45,514 nucleotides of DNA from Acidobacteriota bacterium (GCA_020200135.1 JAIVJI010000032.1:66224-111737), one strand, 5' to 3'. Counted from the first letter of the stretch, positions 27,599-36,305 are shown. Notes: generated by a model from the letters alone, not told the origin. Numbers and translations are program-made.

Positions 27599-28387
27599 AT
27601 GAGTTGTGCGTATCACCTGACGAACCGCGCGGTCGTGCGGTGCAGCCGCTGCGCCCGCCCGCTCTGCCCCGCGTGCGACCACCGCATACGCGGCTTCCCG
27701 TACTGCCAGGACTGCATCGTCGCCGGCGTCGAGACCCTGCAACAGCAGCAGTCGCGCCCCGGCGCGGCGGGCGTCGTCCGCCGCAAGACCTCGGCCTTCG
27801 TGGCGCTGCTGCTCTCGTTCGTCTGCCCCGGCCTGGGCGCGGCCTACAACGGGCAGACCTCGAAGGCGCTCGTCCACTTCACCATCTTCGCCAGCTTCTT
27901 CCAGATGGCGACCGTCACCGACGGCACGGCCTTCTTCGTCCTCGGCGTCATCGGCACCTGGCTCTTCGCGGCCGTGGACGCCGTGCGCACGGCTCAGCTC
28001 ATACGCTCCGGGCTCGCGCCCGAGGCCGAACAGGACGCCATCGCGCGCCGCCTCTACGGGAACCCTCTGGCGTGGGCCGTGACGATGATCTCATTGGGCA
28101 CGGTCTTCCTGCTCCACACCATTTTCAACGTGCGTCTGCCGGTGCGCGAGTTCCTCCCCGTCGTGCTCGTCCTGCTCGGCGCGTACATGCTCTTCGACTG
28201 GGCGCGCGCGCGAGGCGTGAGGCGCGAGGTTCCGAGCTTCGACTCGTTCAGCCGTCCGCCGTCGGTCATCGGCGGCGCGACGGGCTCGCTCCCGACGGAG
28301 GTGACGAGGTTCGGGACGGGCGAGCTGGTGACGCAGGTCTCCGCGCGCGAGCCGGTCGGCGGGTGGCCCAGCGAGCCGCGCTACTGA
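27599..28387 (+). CDS. Zinc-ribbon/B-box membrane protein
   Basis: About 262 residues. The N-terminus is a B-box-like zinc site: CAYHLTNRAVVRCSRCARPL, then CPACDHRIRGFPYCQDC, which supplies many Cys and His ligands. After a Gln-rich linker come three or four hydrophobic segments (FVALLLSFVCPGLGAAYNG, IFASFFQMATV, FFVLGVIGTWLFAAVDA, FLPVVLVLLGAYMLF). The C-terminal 60 residues are soluble. The CPGLGAAYNGQTSKAL stretch resembles the TM2-type helical pair of some bacterial membrane proteins. It follows the anti-sigma gene by 42 bases and is probably in the same operon. The ATG at 27599 gives MSCAYHLTN, a typical family start; a TTG at 27581 is possible. Function is unknown. Confidence 0.75.
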   Translation: MSCAYHLTNRAVVRCSRCARPLCPACDHRIRGFPYCQDCIVAGVETLQQQQSRPGAAGVVRRKTSAFVALLLSFVCPGLGAAYNGQTSKALVHFTIFASFFQMATVTDGTAFFVLGVIGTWLFAAVDAVRTAQLIRSGLAPEAEQDAIARRLYGNPLAWAVTMISLGTVFLLHTIFNVRLPVREFLPVVLVLLGAYMLFDWARARGVRREVPSFDSFSRPPSVIGGATGSLPTEVTRFGTGELVTQVSAREPVGGWPSEPRY

Positions 28388-28483
28388 AGGCGGGCGGAGC
28401 GGCGGGCGATTCTGTTAAGATGTCTTTCGGGCGCAAGGGGCGCTCGCGTGGGGCGTTCGGTACGGGGAAGGAGATTTAAAGAG

Positions 28484-28702
28484 ATGTCAGGTTTTCTCAT
28501 GGCGGCAGGCAGGCTCGGGAGCATCGCGGCGCTCATCGCGCTGCTCATCATCCTGATCAAGAAGCTCATCGCGCTCGTCAGCTTCCTGATGATCGCCCTC
28601 AAGGTCGGCATCGTCATCGCCTTCATCGCGCTGTTGCTGCTCATCGTCATCACGTTCCTGAGCGCGCGCAACCGCCGCCGCCGCGAGGCCGAAGAGTTTT
28701 AG
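28484..28702 (+). CDS. Small membrane protein, two hydrophobic segments
   Basis: A 72-residue protein that is almost wholly hydrophobic (GSIAALIALLIILIKKLIAL and ALKVGIVIAFIALLLLIVIT) with a basic tail SARNRRRREAEEF. The ATG at 28484 has AAGGAG ten bases upstream. It ends 25 bases before a strong terminator, so it is the last gene of the ECF operon or its own unit. Similar small conserved proteins with a central KK pair occur next to envelope-stress genes; no function is known to me. Confidence 0.7.
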   Translation: MSGFLMAAGRLGSIAALIALLIILIKKLIALVSFLMIALKVGIVIAFIALLLLIVITFLSARNRRRREAEEF

Positions 28703-28726
28703 GCACGCGCCCGAAATCAACCGACT

Positions 28727-28775
28727 AAGCGCCCGCCGCCGGCGCCCGCGAGAGGGCTCCCGGCGGCGGGCGCTT
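28727..28775 (+). terminator. Strong intrinsic terminator of the ECF operon
   Basis: A perfect 16-bp stem (arms 28727-28742 and 28760-28775) with a 17-base loop and a T-run at its 3' end (cgcttttg). Confidence 0.93.
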
Positions 28776-29052
28776 TTGTCCGGGGCCGAACTGCCGTTTG
28801 CATCCTCCGTAATCCTGTGATAGGGTCTGGCTCCTTGTGCAGCCCCAAATCAGGTTCCCGCCCCGGCTGTAACTTCAAAGGGCGAGCCTCGGCGGCACTC
28901 TTCAGGAAGGGTCTCGCAAACAAGCAACCCGGTAATTAAATAGCTTTCGCACTCGTCGCCTTCTTTCGGCAGACAGTGCCTTTCGCGCTCATCCGTGTGC
29001 CCTCTCCCCCAAAGTACGGCGCGCGGACGGGGCGCCCAAGGAGCACACTCCG
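28776..29052. other. Intergenic leader of the M23 gene
   Basis: No protein is recognised. The stretch is less GC-rich than coding DNA, with an AT-rich patch (aattaaatagc, about 28934). It ends with AAGGAG at about 29039-29044, nine bases before the ATG at 29053. I looked for riboswitch-like and 6S-like patterns and found none I would call. Confidence 0.4.
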
Positions 29053-29658
29053 ATGAACAGAGACGAGCGTTTTTACGCTTTCATCGTTTCTCAAACCTCG
29101 CGTTCACGTTCCTACGTCCGCCGCGTCTCCATCCATAAGCGCTGGGTCAAGGCCTCCGCGCTCGTCGCCGCGTTCCTGTTCTGCGCCGCCGCTTACGGCG
29201 TCTACGGGCTCACGCGCGAGGCCGTCCACCTGCGCATCGAGGAGGAGAACAACCGCCTCCGCCTGGAGAACGAGCGGCAGCGGCATCAACTTAAGAAGCT
29301 CGAAAACCGCGTGGACGCCATCGAGACCGACGCGCGCCGCCTCTCCGAGATGTCGGGCGTCGAGCCCGGCCAGGAGGAGGGCACGAGCGAGCGCGGCGCG
29401 GGCGGCCCCGCTCTCGAACTCGACCCGGCGGCGGTCGAGCGTCTTGAGTCGCGCGCCGCGCGGCTCGAAACCGAACTGCGGCTCCACGAGGCGGCGCTCA
29501 GGGAGCGCGCGCGCGTCCCCTCGATCTGGCCCGTCGAGGGCGATTCAACCGACAGCTTCGGCGTGCGCGGCAACCCGTTCGGCGGGGGCGGCGCGGAGTT
29601 CCACCCCGGCCAGGACATCGCCGCGCCGCGCGGCACGCCCCGCCCACGGCGGCGGTAA
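29053..29658 (+). pseudogene. M23-family peptidase, catalytic domain mostly deleted
   Basis: The first 180 residues are typical of membrane-anchored LytM/M23 endopeptidases: a short cytoplasmic start, a helix at about 33-55 (VKASALVAAFLFCAAAYGV), then a coiled coil (RIEEENNRLRLENERQR and more). The catalytic domain begins normally with DSFGVRGNPFGGGGAEFH, including H-x3-D (FHPGQDI), two zinc ligands. After IAAPRGTP the frame leaves the family (RPRRR) and stops at 29658. The remaining 90 or so residues, including the HxH motif, are missing, so it cannot be an active peptidase. Only the coiled-coil part could still work, like degenerate LytM activators. A deletion at about 29638-29645 is inferred; the ATG has a good AAGGAG. 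Confidence 0.85.
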
Positions 29659-29685
29659 ACCTTTGAGGCGGCATGAATTTTTGTG

Positions 29686-29715
29686 TTGACACCCGCGTCC
29701 GGTTTCGCTTAGTAT
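29686..29715 (+). promoter_or_regulatory. Sigma-70-type promoter upstream of the cold-shock gene
   Basis: Perfect -35 TTGACA at 29686-29691, 18-base spacer, and -10 TAGTAT at 29710-29715. It would start transcription near 29722, giving a leader of about 270 bases before the csp ATG. Confidence 0.7.
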
Positions 29716-29867
29716 GCGCCGTCGTCAACCCGCCGCGGGCGGTTTAAAGTCGCCCAATACCTAGACTTGCAAGCGTTAGCAATGAAGTTGCAGTTCCGTC
29801 CCTGTCCGTGAACGATGAGTCCAAAAGGCTTTGAAGCCGGGGGCCGTCGGTCGCGGGCATTTTTTTT
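29716..29867 (+). ncRNA. Candidate small RNA or csp 5' leader
   Basis: About 150 bases between a strong promoter and a run of eight T (29860-29867). Internal pairing includes tgcaa with ttgca around 29768-29793. It could be an independent small RNA ending at the T-run, or the first part of a long csp leader of the kind that acts as an RNA thermometer in other cold-shock genes. A second hairpin (ggcgcgc/gcgcgcc, 29877-29899) lies before the ribosome site. No known family is recognised. Confidence 0.4.
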
Positions 29868-29994
29868 GAGTGTTTGGGCGCGCTTGTTGCGGGCGCGCCG
29901 GCTCTTGGATCAACCTTGCGGGCATCGGCCGGAGCTGCCCAAGTAGTTTCCGGCTCGACCCTTTTCACCGAATCGTTAGGAGGATTCGTCAGCT

Positions 29995-30201
29995 ATGCCT
30001 AGAATTACCGGTAAGGTCAAGTGGTTCAACAACGCGAAGGGCTACGGCTTCATCGAGCAGCCCGGCTCTTCCGACATCTTCGTTCACTACAGCGCCATCC
30101 AGGGCGACGGCTTCAAGACGCTCGAAGAGGGTCAGGAAGTCGAGTTCGAGGTGACGCAGGGGCCGAAGGGGCCGCAGGCCGAAAAAGTGATCAAGATGTA
30201 A
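29995..30201 (+). CDS. Cold-shock protein (CspA family)
   Basis: A 68-residue single OB-fold protein. RNP1 is KGYGFIEQ and RNP2 is DIFVHYSAI; it opens [18 protein letters not shown] and ends [12 protein letters not shown]. Cold-shock proteins bind single-stranded RNA and DNA and melt secondary structure. AGGAGG at 29978-29983 lies eleven bases before the ATG, slightly long spacing. The message seems to carry a structured leader from the promoter at 29686 and ends at the hairpin at 30325. Whether this copy is cold-induced or constitutive cannot be told. Confidence 0.97.
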   Translation: MPRITGKVKWFNNAKGYGFIEQPGSSDIFVHYSAIQGDGFKTLEEGQEVEFEVTQGPKGPQAEKVIKM

Positions 30202-30324
30202 CTCTCCCCAACTGAACACTTCAGCTTTCGTTGAAGGCCACTGACCGCTTCCGGACTTCGCAACGAGCCGGCAAGCGCACTCCAGAAAGCAAGGCACTCA
30301 AGAAAGCAGTAGGCAAGGCAGTAG

Positions 30325-30371
30325 GCAGAAGGCAGTCAAAACCGTCAAGGTCTTGACTGCCTTCTGCTTTT
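30325..30371 (+). terminator. Terminator hairpin of the cold-shock gene, built of GCAGTAGGCA words
   Basis: A perfect 15-bp stem (arms 30325-30339 and 30353-30367) followed by TTTT. The flanks hold further copies of the same word (gcagtaggca at 30306-30326, tgcctac at 30380), so the structure looks repeat-derived. Confidence 0.88.
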
Positions 30372-30386
30372 CCGCCGACTGCCTAC

Positions 30387-31040
30387 TTATTTTTCCGCCT
30401 TGGCCTTGAACTGGACGCGGCCGTCAGAGACGGCGACCGAGAAGTGGACGCGTTCGCAGCCGGCGCGCTCTTTGAGCGCCTCGGACTTCTCGGTGATCAT
30501 GCGGTGGAAGCGCGGGAAGGGGAGGTCGTCGGCCGACTCGCCGCAGCTGCGGCGCGCCTCGACGAGCGCGTCGTAGAGCCCGCGCACGGTCTGCACGTCC
30601 GAGCGCGCGTCGGCGCAGACGAAGGTGGCGCGGGTGGACTCGGGCGCGGGCGCGGCCTGTGGCGCCTGACGTCTTTGCGCGGGGCCGCGCCCCTCTTCGC
30701 GATCCTGCATTGTCCGCCGCCAGAGCTGCATAAAGGAGGAGTAGCGCGCGGCGAGCGAGTTGTAGTGGTAGCGCTGCGCGAAGCTGAGCGTGCGCTCGTC
30801 GGCGAGGCGTTTGATGAGCGTCTCGACGCGCCCCTTGGTGTCGTAGGGCGGGCGCTTGGCCGCGCCGTTGAAGTAGATGTCGAACTCGACCTTGAGCCGG
30901 CGGATGTCCTCTTCGAGCCGCGCCAACTGCTCCTCGACCGTCGGCTGCTGGTCGCGCAAGACGAGCTTCTTCGTGTTGGCGTTGGCGGTCTCTCCCCGCT
31001 GGCGCGCGCGGCGGGCGAACTTGTTCTCGCGGATCGGCAC
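30387..31040 (-). CDS. Conserved coiled-coil protein of unknown function
   Basis: A 217-residue soluble protein. Residues 32-56 form a short coiled coil (VEEQLARLEEDIRRLKVEF). A conserved block follows: FDIYFNGAAKRPPYDTKGRV, then SFAQRYHYNSLAARYSSFM and LWRRTM. The C-terminal 70 residues look like a separate domain (VQTVRGLYDALVEARRSCG, FPRFHRMITEKSEAL, VHFSVAVSDGRVQFKAK). The pattern resembles a family named after a Myxococcus protein (MXAN_5187 C-terminal type), but I cannot confirm this. The start is GTG with GAGGAG ten bases upstream. The ankyrin gene lies 89 bases upstream on the same strand. Confidence 0.75.
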   Translation of the reverse strand: MPIRENKFARRARQRGETANANTKKLVLRDQQPTVEEQLARLEEDIRRLKVEFDIYFNGAAKRPPYDTKGRVETLIKRLADERTLSFAQRYHYNSLAARYSSFMQLWRRTMQDREEGRGPAQRRQAPQAAPAPESTRATFVCADARSDVQTVRGLYDALVEARRSCGESADDLPFPRFHRMITEKSEALKERAGCERVHFSVAVSDGRVQFKAKAEK

Positions 31041-31129
31041 GGGCTTTCTACTCCTCGCGGGCCGACTCGCGGCCGCATTTCTACCATAGGGTTTCGGCCC
31101 GGGGGTGTCAACAACTTTAACTTGAAGGA

Positions 31130-32566
31130 CTATTGCGGCGGCCAGGGGATGACTTTGGCGCGGCCGGGCGTGGGCTGCGGAGCCGGCGTCTGGTTCGACT
31201 GGGCGGGCGGCGGCGCGGGGCGCGGCGCGGGTTCGGGCGTGCGCGCGGGGCGTGTGTCGGCTTCGGCGCCCGCGTCGCCTCGGGGTTCGGGGCGCGCGGG
31301 CGCCGCGTCGTTGGCGTTCGGCTCAGGTTTTCGGGTCGGGCGGCCGGAGTTTGCGTTCGAGGGGGCGCCGCTTTCGGAGACGACCGTCAACTCTCCGGGG
31401 GCGCCGGACTGGACGGGGACGGGCGCGCCCTGCTGCGGGACGTAGAAGGGCTGGCCGGCCGTGTTCGGGACGGCGTAGGCCGGGTCGGTGACGGGCATGA
31501 CGCCGAGCGGGTCGGGCGTCGGGAAGGCAGGCGTGGGCTGCGCCGCGGGCGGCGTGGGGACTTGCGCGGCCGCCTGTGGCGCGGGCGTCTGGGGCGTCGC
31601 GGCCGGCTGTGGCGCCGCGACGCGCGCGTTCGTCCCGCCGCGCAGGAGCGCGAACACGGCCACCCCGAAGGCGAGCAGAAGGAGCGCGACCCCGGCCGAC
31701 CCTTGCCACGAGCGCAGGAAGTCTCCGAGGCTGAAGGCCGAGGCCGAAGGGTGCGCCGGCACATGACCGCCGCGCCGCACGGAGACGCCCGCCGCCGAGT
31801 TGTGCCCGAAGAGGTCGGGCGACGCGGCGTCGGGACGTGGCGTGTTCGGCCGAGCGATGTCCGGCGGAGAAACGTCCGACCGGGGGGCGTCCGACGCGGA
31901 GAGGCTCGCCCCGGAAGCTTCCTCCGAGATTGCGGCGCCGTTGGTCAAAGCGTAGGCGCGCGCGACCGCGCCGCGCGTGTCCCGCCGCTCGACATTCCTC
32001 GAAAAGATACTCACCTCGTCGGAGGACGAGTTCGCCGCGCGTGTCTCGGACTGAGAGGCCGTCGCGCGGACTGAGGTCGCGGCGTCGGCCGGTGTCACGG
32101 TGCCGGCCTCGTCCGGCAGGGGCACACCGGCAGCCGGCGCCGGAACATGCGGCGCCGCGGCCCCGGCTGAACGCAGGAGTTCGGCCATCTCTCCGAAGCC
32201 GCGTGCCGCGGCCCAGCTCGCGGCCGTCGTCCCGAGGCTCGTCCGCGCGCGCGCGTCCGCGCCGCGTTCGACGAGCAGGCGCACGAGCCCTGTGTGCCCG
32301 AAGAAGACCGCGAGGATGAGCGGCGTGAACCCGTCCGCCCTTTGCGCCGAGGCGTCCGCGCCCGCGTCGAGCAGCACGCGCGCGACCTCCTCCTGGCCGC
32401 GCGCCGCCGCGCGCATGAGCGGCGTCTCGCCGCCGCGCGCGAGCCGCGCGTCCGCCGCGACGCCCGCCGACAGAAGGCGCGCCACGCCCGGGGCGTCGCC
32501 GTCCTCGGCCGCGCCGAAGAGGGCGCGCGCGTCCGACTTCTGAAATGGCATCAGGGCGCTGGTCAT
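31130..32566 (-). CDS. Ankyrin-repeat protein with one membrane helix and a proline-rich tail
   Basis: A 478-residue protein. Residues about 10-135 hold four ankyrin units, seen from GGETPLMRAAARGQEEVARV, ADGFTPLILAVFFGHTGLV and LGTTAASWAAARGFGEMAEL. A long low-complexity Ala/Pro/Asp region follows, then one helix at about 290-310 (GVALLLLAFGVAVFALLRG). The rest is Pro/Ala/Gln-rich and presumably extracytoplasmic. Ankyrin repeats mediate protein binding, here on the cytoplasmic side. It is divergent from selA with 108 bases between the starts. No enzymatic domain is visible and its partner is unknown. Confidence 0.82.
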   Translation of the reverse strand: MTSALMPFQKSDARALFGAAEDGDAPGVARLLSAGVAADARLARGGETPLMRAAARGQEEVARVLLDAGADASAQRADGFTPLILAVFFGHTGLVRLLVERGADARARTSLGTTAASWAAARGFGEMAELLRSAGAAAPHVPAPAAGVPLPDEAGTVTPADAATSVRATASQSETRAANSSSDEVSIFSRNVERRDTRGAVARAYALTNGAAISEEASGASLSASDAPRSDVSPPDIARPNTPRPDAASPDLFGHNSAAGVSVRRGGHVPAHPSASAFSLGDFLRSWQGSAGVALLLLAFGVAVFALLRGGTNARVAAPQPAATPQTPAPQAAAQVPTPPAAQPTPAFPTPDPLGVMPVTDPAYAVPNTAGQPFYVPQQGAPVPVQSGAPGELTVVSESGAPSNANSGRPTRKPEPNANDAAPARPEPRGDAGAEADTRPARTPEPAPRPAPPPAQSNQTPAPQPTPGRAKVIPWPPQ

Positions 32567-32674
32567 TTTCGGTTTCTCAACGGGGCGCCGCGCGGCGTAG
32601 AATACGCGACGGCCGCGAGGCCCAAGGCTAAACTTACCATTAACGTCTCGTCCCTGACTACCGGCTCCGCCGAC

Positions 32675-34129
32675 ATGCCCGACTCGAACCTTTCAGAGAG
32701 ACTGCGCGCGCTGCCCTCGGTGGACGCGCTCCTGCGTACGCCGGAGGCCGCGTCGCTCCGCGACTCGCTCGGGGCCGAGCACCTCGCGTCGCTCGCCCGC
32801 GCCGTGACCGACGAGATGCGCGCCGAACTACGCGCCGACGACGGTGGGAATTCCGGCGCGGGCGGCGGCGAGCGTTCCGCGCGCGCCGCCCAAACGCGCG
32901 ACTCTCTACTGGCGGAGGCCGCGCGCAGGCTCGCACACTCGGCGGGGCGCGAACGCGCGCGCGGCCTGCGCCGCGTCGTCAACGCCACCGGCGTCGTGCT
33001 CCACACGAACCTCGGACGCGCGCCGCTCTCCGAGGCCGCGCGCCGCGCCGTGGCGCAAGAGGCGGCCGGCTACTGCACGCTCGAATACGACACGGAGACC
33101 GGCGCGCGCGGCCGTCGCGGCGCGCGCGCCGAGGAGCTGCTGGCCGAGCTGACCGGCGCGGAGGACGCGCTCGTCGTCAACAACTGCGCCGCCGCCGCGC
33201 TGCTCGTGCTGACGGCGCTGGCGCGCGACGGCGAGACCGTCGTCTCGCGCGGCGAGCTGGTCGAGATCGGCGGCGACTTCCGCGTGCCCGACGTGATGGC
33301 GCAGTCGGGCACCGCGATGGTCGAGGTCGGGACGACCAACCGCACGCGACTCTCCGACTACGAGCGCGCCGTCACGGAGCGGACGCGCCTGCTGATGCGC
33401 GTCCACCCGTCGAACTACCGCATCGTCGGCTTCACGGCCGCGCCCGCGCTCGAAGAGCTGGCGCGGCTGGCGCACGAGCGCGGGCTTCTGCTCTACGAGG
33501 ACGCGGGCTCCGGCGCGCTCATCGACCTCGCGCCGCACGGCCTCGCGGGCGAGCCCGTCATCCGCGACTCGGTCGCGCGCGGCGCGGACGTGGTCAGCTT
33601 CAGCGGCGACAAGCTGCTCGGCTCGGCGCAGGCCGGACTCGTCGTCGGGCGGCGCGAGGCCGTGGGGCGGCTTCGTCGTCACCCGCTCTACCGCGCGCTG
33701 CGCGCCGACAAGCTCGCGCTGGCCGCGCTCGAAGCTACGCTCGACGCTTACCGGCGCGGCGCGGCCGCGCGCGAGGTGCCCGCGCTGCGTATGCTCTCCG
33801 CGACGCGCGTGGAGATAGAAGAACGCGCGCGCGAGTTCAGCCGACGCCTGCGCGGGCGTCTCCCGGAGGGCGCGCTCGACTGCGAGCTGGTCGAGGGCGA
33901 GTCAGCGGTCGGCGGCGGCTCGGCCCCGATGACGCACCCGCCGACGGCGCTCCTCGCCCTCCGGCACCCGACGCTTTCGGCCTCAGCGCTCGACGAAAGA
34001 CTCCGCCGCCACGAGCCGCCCGTCGTCGCGCGCATACTCCTCGACCGCCTCGTCCTCGACCTCCGCACCGTTGACGCCGTGGAAGAGTCGGAACTACTCG
34101 ACGCGCTCGCGGCCGCGTGCCGGGGCTGA
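32675..34129 (+). CDS. selA: L-seryl-tRNA(Sec) selenium transferase
   Basis: A 484-residue PLP enzyme of normal length. It starts near LRALPSVDALL, the conserved N-terminus. Key blocks are VVNATGVVLHTNLGRAPLSE, GAEDALVVNNCAAAALLVL, VEVGTTNRTRLSDYE, VHPSNYRIVGFT and DVVSFSGDKLLGSAQAG, with the PLP lysine K313 in SGDKLLG. SelA converts Ser-tRNA(Sec) to Sec-tRNA(Sec) using selenophosphate, so the organism should make selenoproteins. selB, selD and the tRNA(Sec) gene are not in the window. The ATG at 32675 is chosen by family alignment; upstream in-frame sequence is not conserved. Confidence 0.96.
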   Translation: MPDSNLSERLRALPSVDALLRTPEAASLRDSLGAEHLASLARAVTDEMRAELRADDGGNSGAGGGERSARAAQTRDSLLAEAARRLAHSAGRERARGLRRVVNATGVVLHTNLGRAPLSEAARRAVAQEAAGYCTLEYDTETGARGRRGARAEELLAELTGAEDALVVNNCAAAALLVLTALARDGETVVSRGELVEIGGDFRVPDVMAQSGTAMVEVGTTNRTRLSDYERAVTERTRLLMRVHPSNYRIVGFTAAPALEELARLAHERGLLLYEDAGSGALIDLAPHGLAGEPVIRDSVARGADVVSFSGDKLLGSAQAGLVVGRREAVGRLRRHPLYRALRADKLALAALEATLDAYRRGAAAREVPALRMLSATRVEIEERAREFSRRLRGRLPEGALDCELVEGESAVGGGSAPMTHPPTALLALRHPTLSASALDERLRRHEPPVVARILLDRLVLDLRTVDAVEESELLDALAAACRG

Positions 34130-34254
34130 AAAAACCCTTCCCGAAAACATCTCTTGTTAAGCCCGCGACCGGCGTTGTAAGATGATTTTGGGGCGTCGCA
34201 TCCCAATCGCCCGCGTCGGAATTCCTTCCTCAGACTTGCCCGCCCGGTAAACCC

Positions 34255-36300
34255 TTGAAAAGCCCAGTCTCGTTCTCCTTAAAATCTGTCTCCTACTCCG
34301 CGGCACTGTCGCTCGGCGTGTCGGCGCTGGTGGCCGGGGCGTGGGGCGTCGGCGTGCTCGCGTCGCCGGCGGCGCTCTTCATGTTCGACGACCCGGCGGC
34401 GCCGAGCGTCCCGCCGCAGGTCTGGGTCGTGCTGCTGCTCATCGGGGCGGCGGGGCTCGGCGGCGGCTTCGCGGCCGAGCGTCTGGGCGCGCGGCGCGCG
34501 TTGCCGGGCGTCGCCGGCGCGCTCGCCCTGTTCTGCGCGGCGAGCCTCGCGGCCTCGCGCTTCCTGCACCTCGACATCGTCTTCGCGCCGATGCTGTTTG
34601 CCGGCGTGGGCTCGCTCGCGGCGGCGCAGGCGCGGCGGCTCTGGAAGATAGACGGGCTGCTGACGCGCAACGTCGAGCGGCTGGCCGCCCCGCGCTCGGC
34701 GCTCGAAGGGCGCGGCGCGAGCGCGCGCCTTGAGAGCGGGCTGCGGCTTCTGGACACGGTGCTCCCGCTGGAAGAGGCGGTCATCTTCAGGCTCGACGAG
34801 TCGGGCGCGCCGGCGCAGGCCGCGCGGCTGCGCTCGTCTTCGGCTCAGGCGCCCGCGCCCGGCGACGGCGACCGCAACAACGCCTGGCGCGAGAGCGTGA
34901 GGTTGTGCGAGCGCGTGATGCGCACGGGCGAGCCGGAGGTGCGCGACGAAGGCGCGGGGGACTCGGGCGTGCGCTCGACGGTGACGGTGCCGCTCAGCCA
35001 CGACGGCCGCGCGGTCGGCGCGCTGCTGCTGCGACTGCGCGAGCGCTTCGACGCGGACGACCGGCCGCTGCTGGAGACGGTCGGCGCACAGTTCGCGCGC
35101 AACCTGCAGCGCGACGGCGCGCGCTCGCTCGGCGTCCCGCGCGCGCGCGAGACCTTCTTCTCCTCGCGCGCGGCGCGACAGCGCCTCGAAGCCTTCGGCG
35201 TGGTGAGCGGGCTTCTGACCGAGCTGGGCTTCGCGGGGCTCGTACTCTCCGAGGGGTCGGACGGTTACGCGGTCGCGTACCTCGACGGCACGCTCGCCTT
35301 CGTCAACCCGGCGATGCTCGGCGCGGCGGGCTTAGGCGGCGGGCGCTGGCGCGACCTCGACCTCTTCGGCCTGCTCGAACGCTTCCGCACCGGCGTCTTC
35401 GACGAGCCGCAGATAGCCGTCCGCCGCGTGCTACAGACCGGCCAGCCCTACGAGCGCGAGCTGACCTTCCTCGACCGCGGCGAGACGCTCGCGCTCCGCA
35501 TCGCGCTCGTCACCGAGGCGGCGGCCGAGGGGCGCGACGGGGCTGAGGCGAAGGCGCCCCTGCCGCTCTGCCTCGCCGTCACCGTGCGCGACGTGACGCG
35601 CATGAAGGAGCTGGACAGGCTCAAGAGCGACATGCTCTCGCTGATGTCGCACGAGCTGCGCACGCCCGTCACCTCGATCAACGGCTTCGCCGAGCTGCTG
35701 ATGGCCGACGAGCGCGTGCCCGAAGACGCGCGCGAGTTCCTCTCCATCATCCACGCCGAGTCGCAGCGCGTCGCGCGGATGCTCTCGACCTTCCTCTCGG
35801 TGGCGAAGCTGGAGCAGAAGGACAGGCAGGAAGTTCTGATAGCGCCGCTCACTCTGGACGCCGTGGTGCGCGAGACCATCACGAGCTTCCAGCCCGTCGC
35901 CAAGCGCAAGCGCATCCGTCTGGTCGAGCGCGACGGCCAGCGCCTCCCGCCCATCGCGGCCGACCGCGGGCTCATCACGCAGGCGGTCGCCAACCTCGTC
36001 GATAACGCGATCAAGTACAGCCCCGAGCGCACCTCGGTCACGCTCAGCACCGTGCTCGAAGCGGACGCCGTGCGCCTGACGGTCGAAGACCGCGGCTACG
36101 GCATCCCGCCCGAGGACCAGGACCGCGTGTGGGAGAAGTTCTACCGCGTCGCGCGCGACGGGAGAATCAAGGAGGAGGAATCGACGGGGCTCGGCCTCTC
36201 GTTCGTCCGCCAGGTCGTCGAGCAGCACGGCGGCCAGGTCTTCCTCGAATCCGAACCCGGCCACGGCTCCCGCATCGGCTTCACGCTTCCGAGACTGTGA
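34255..36300 (+). CDS. Membrane sensor histidine kinase (GAF-PAS-HisKA-HATPase)
   Basis: A 681-residue protein. Four hydrophobic segments lie in residues 10-125. A GAF-like domain (about 155-285, STVTVPLSHDGRAVGALLL) and a PAS-like domain (about 330-450, ending VTVRDVTRMKELD) follow. HisKA has the phospho-acceptor in LMSHELRTPVTSINGF. The ATPase domain shows N box NLVDNAIKYSP, G1 EDRGYGIPPED, F box WEKFYR and G2 STGLGLSFVRQVVEQHGG. All kinase residues are intact. No response regulator is adjacent, so it is an orphan. The start is a TTG at 34255 with a weak ribosome site; the N-terminus is uncertain. A 20-bp hairpin with a T-run ends the gene. Confidence 0.93.
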   Translation: MKSPVSFSLKSVSYSAALSLGVSALVAGAWGVGVLASPAALFMFDDPAAPSVPPQVWVVLLLIGAAGLGGGFAAERLGARRALPGVAGALALFCAASLAASRFLHLDIVFAPMLFAGVGSLAAAQARRLWKIDGLLTRNVERLAAPRSALEGRGASARLESGLRLLDTVLPLEEAVIFRLDESGAPAQAARLRSSSAQAPAPGDGDRNNAWRESVRLCERVMRTGEPEVRDEGAGDSGVRSTVTVPLSHDGRAVGALLLRLRERFDADDRPLLETVGAQFARNLQRDGARSLGVPRARETFFSSRAARQRLEAFGVVSGLLTELGFAGLVLSEGSDGYAVAYLDGTLAFVNPAMLGAAGLGGGRWRDLDLFGLLERFRTGVFDEPQIAVRRVLQTGQPYERELTFLDRGETLALRIALVTEAAAEGRDGAEAKAPLPLCLAVTVRDVTRMKELDRLKSDMLSLMSHELRTPVTSINGFAELLMADERVPEDAREFLSIIHAESQRVARMLSTFLSVAKLEQKDRQEVLIAPLTLDAVVRETITSFQPVAKRKRIRLVERDGQRLPPIAADRGLITQAVANLVDNAIKYSPERTSVTLSTVLEADAVRLTVEDRGYGIPPEDQDRVWEKFYRVARDGRIKEEESTGLGLSFVRQVVEQHGGQVFLESEPGHGSRIGFTLPRL

Positions 36301-36305
36301 AAGGC

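Noticed and set aside
28776..28960. Possible riboswitch or 6S RNA in the M23 leader
   Set aside because: No consensus core of any known riboswitch class and no convincing closing stem.
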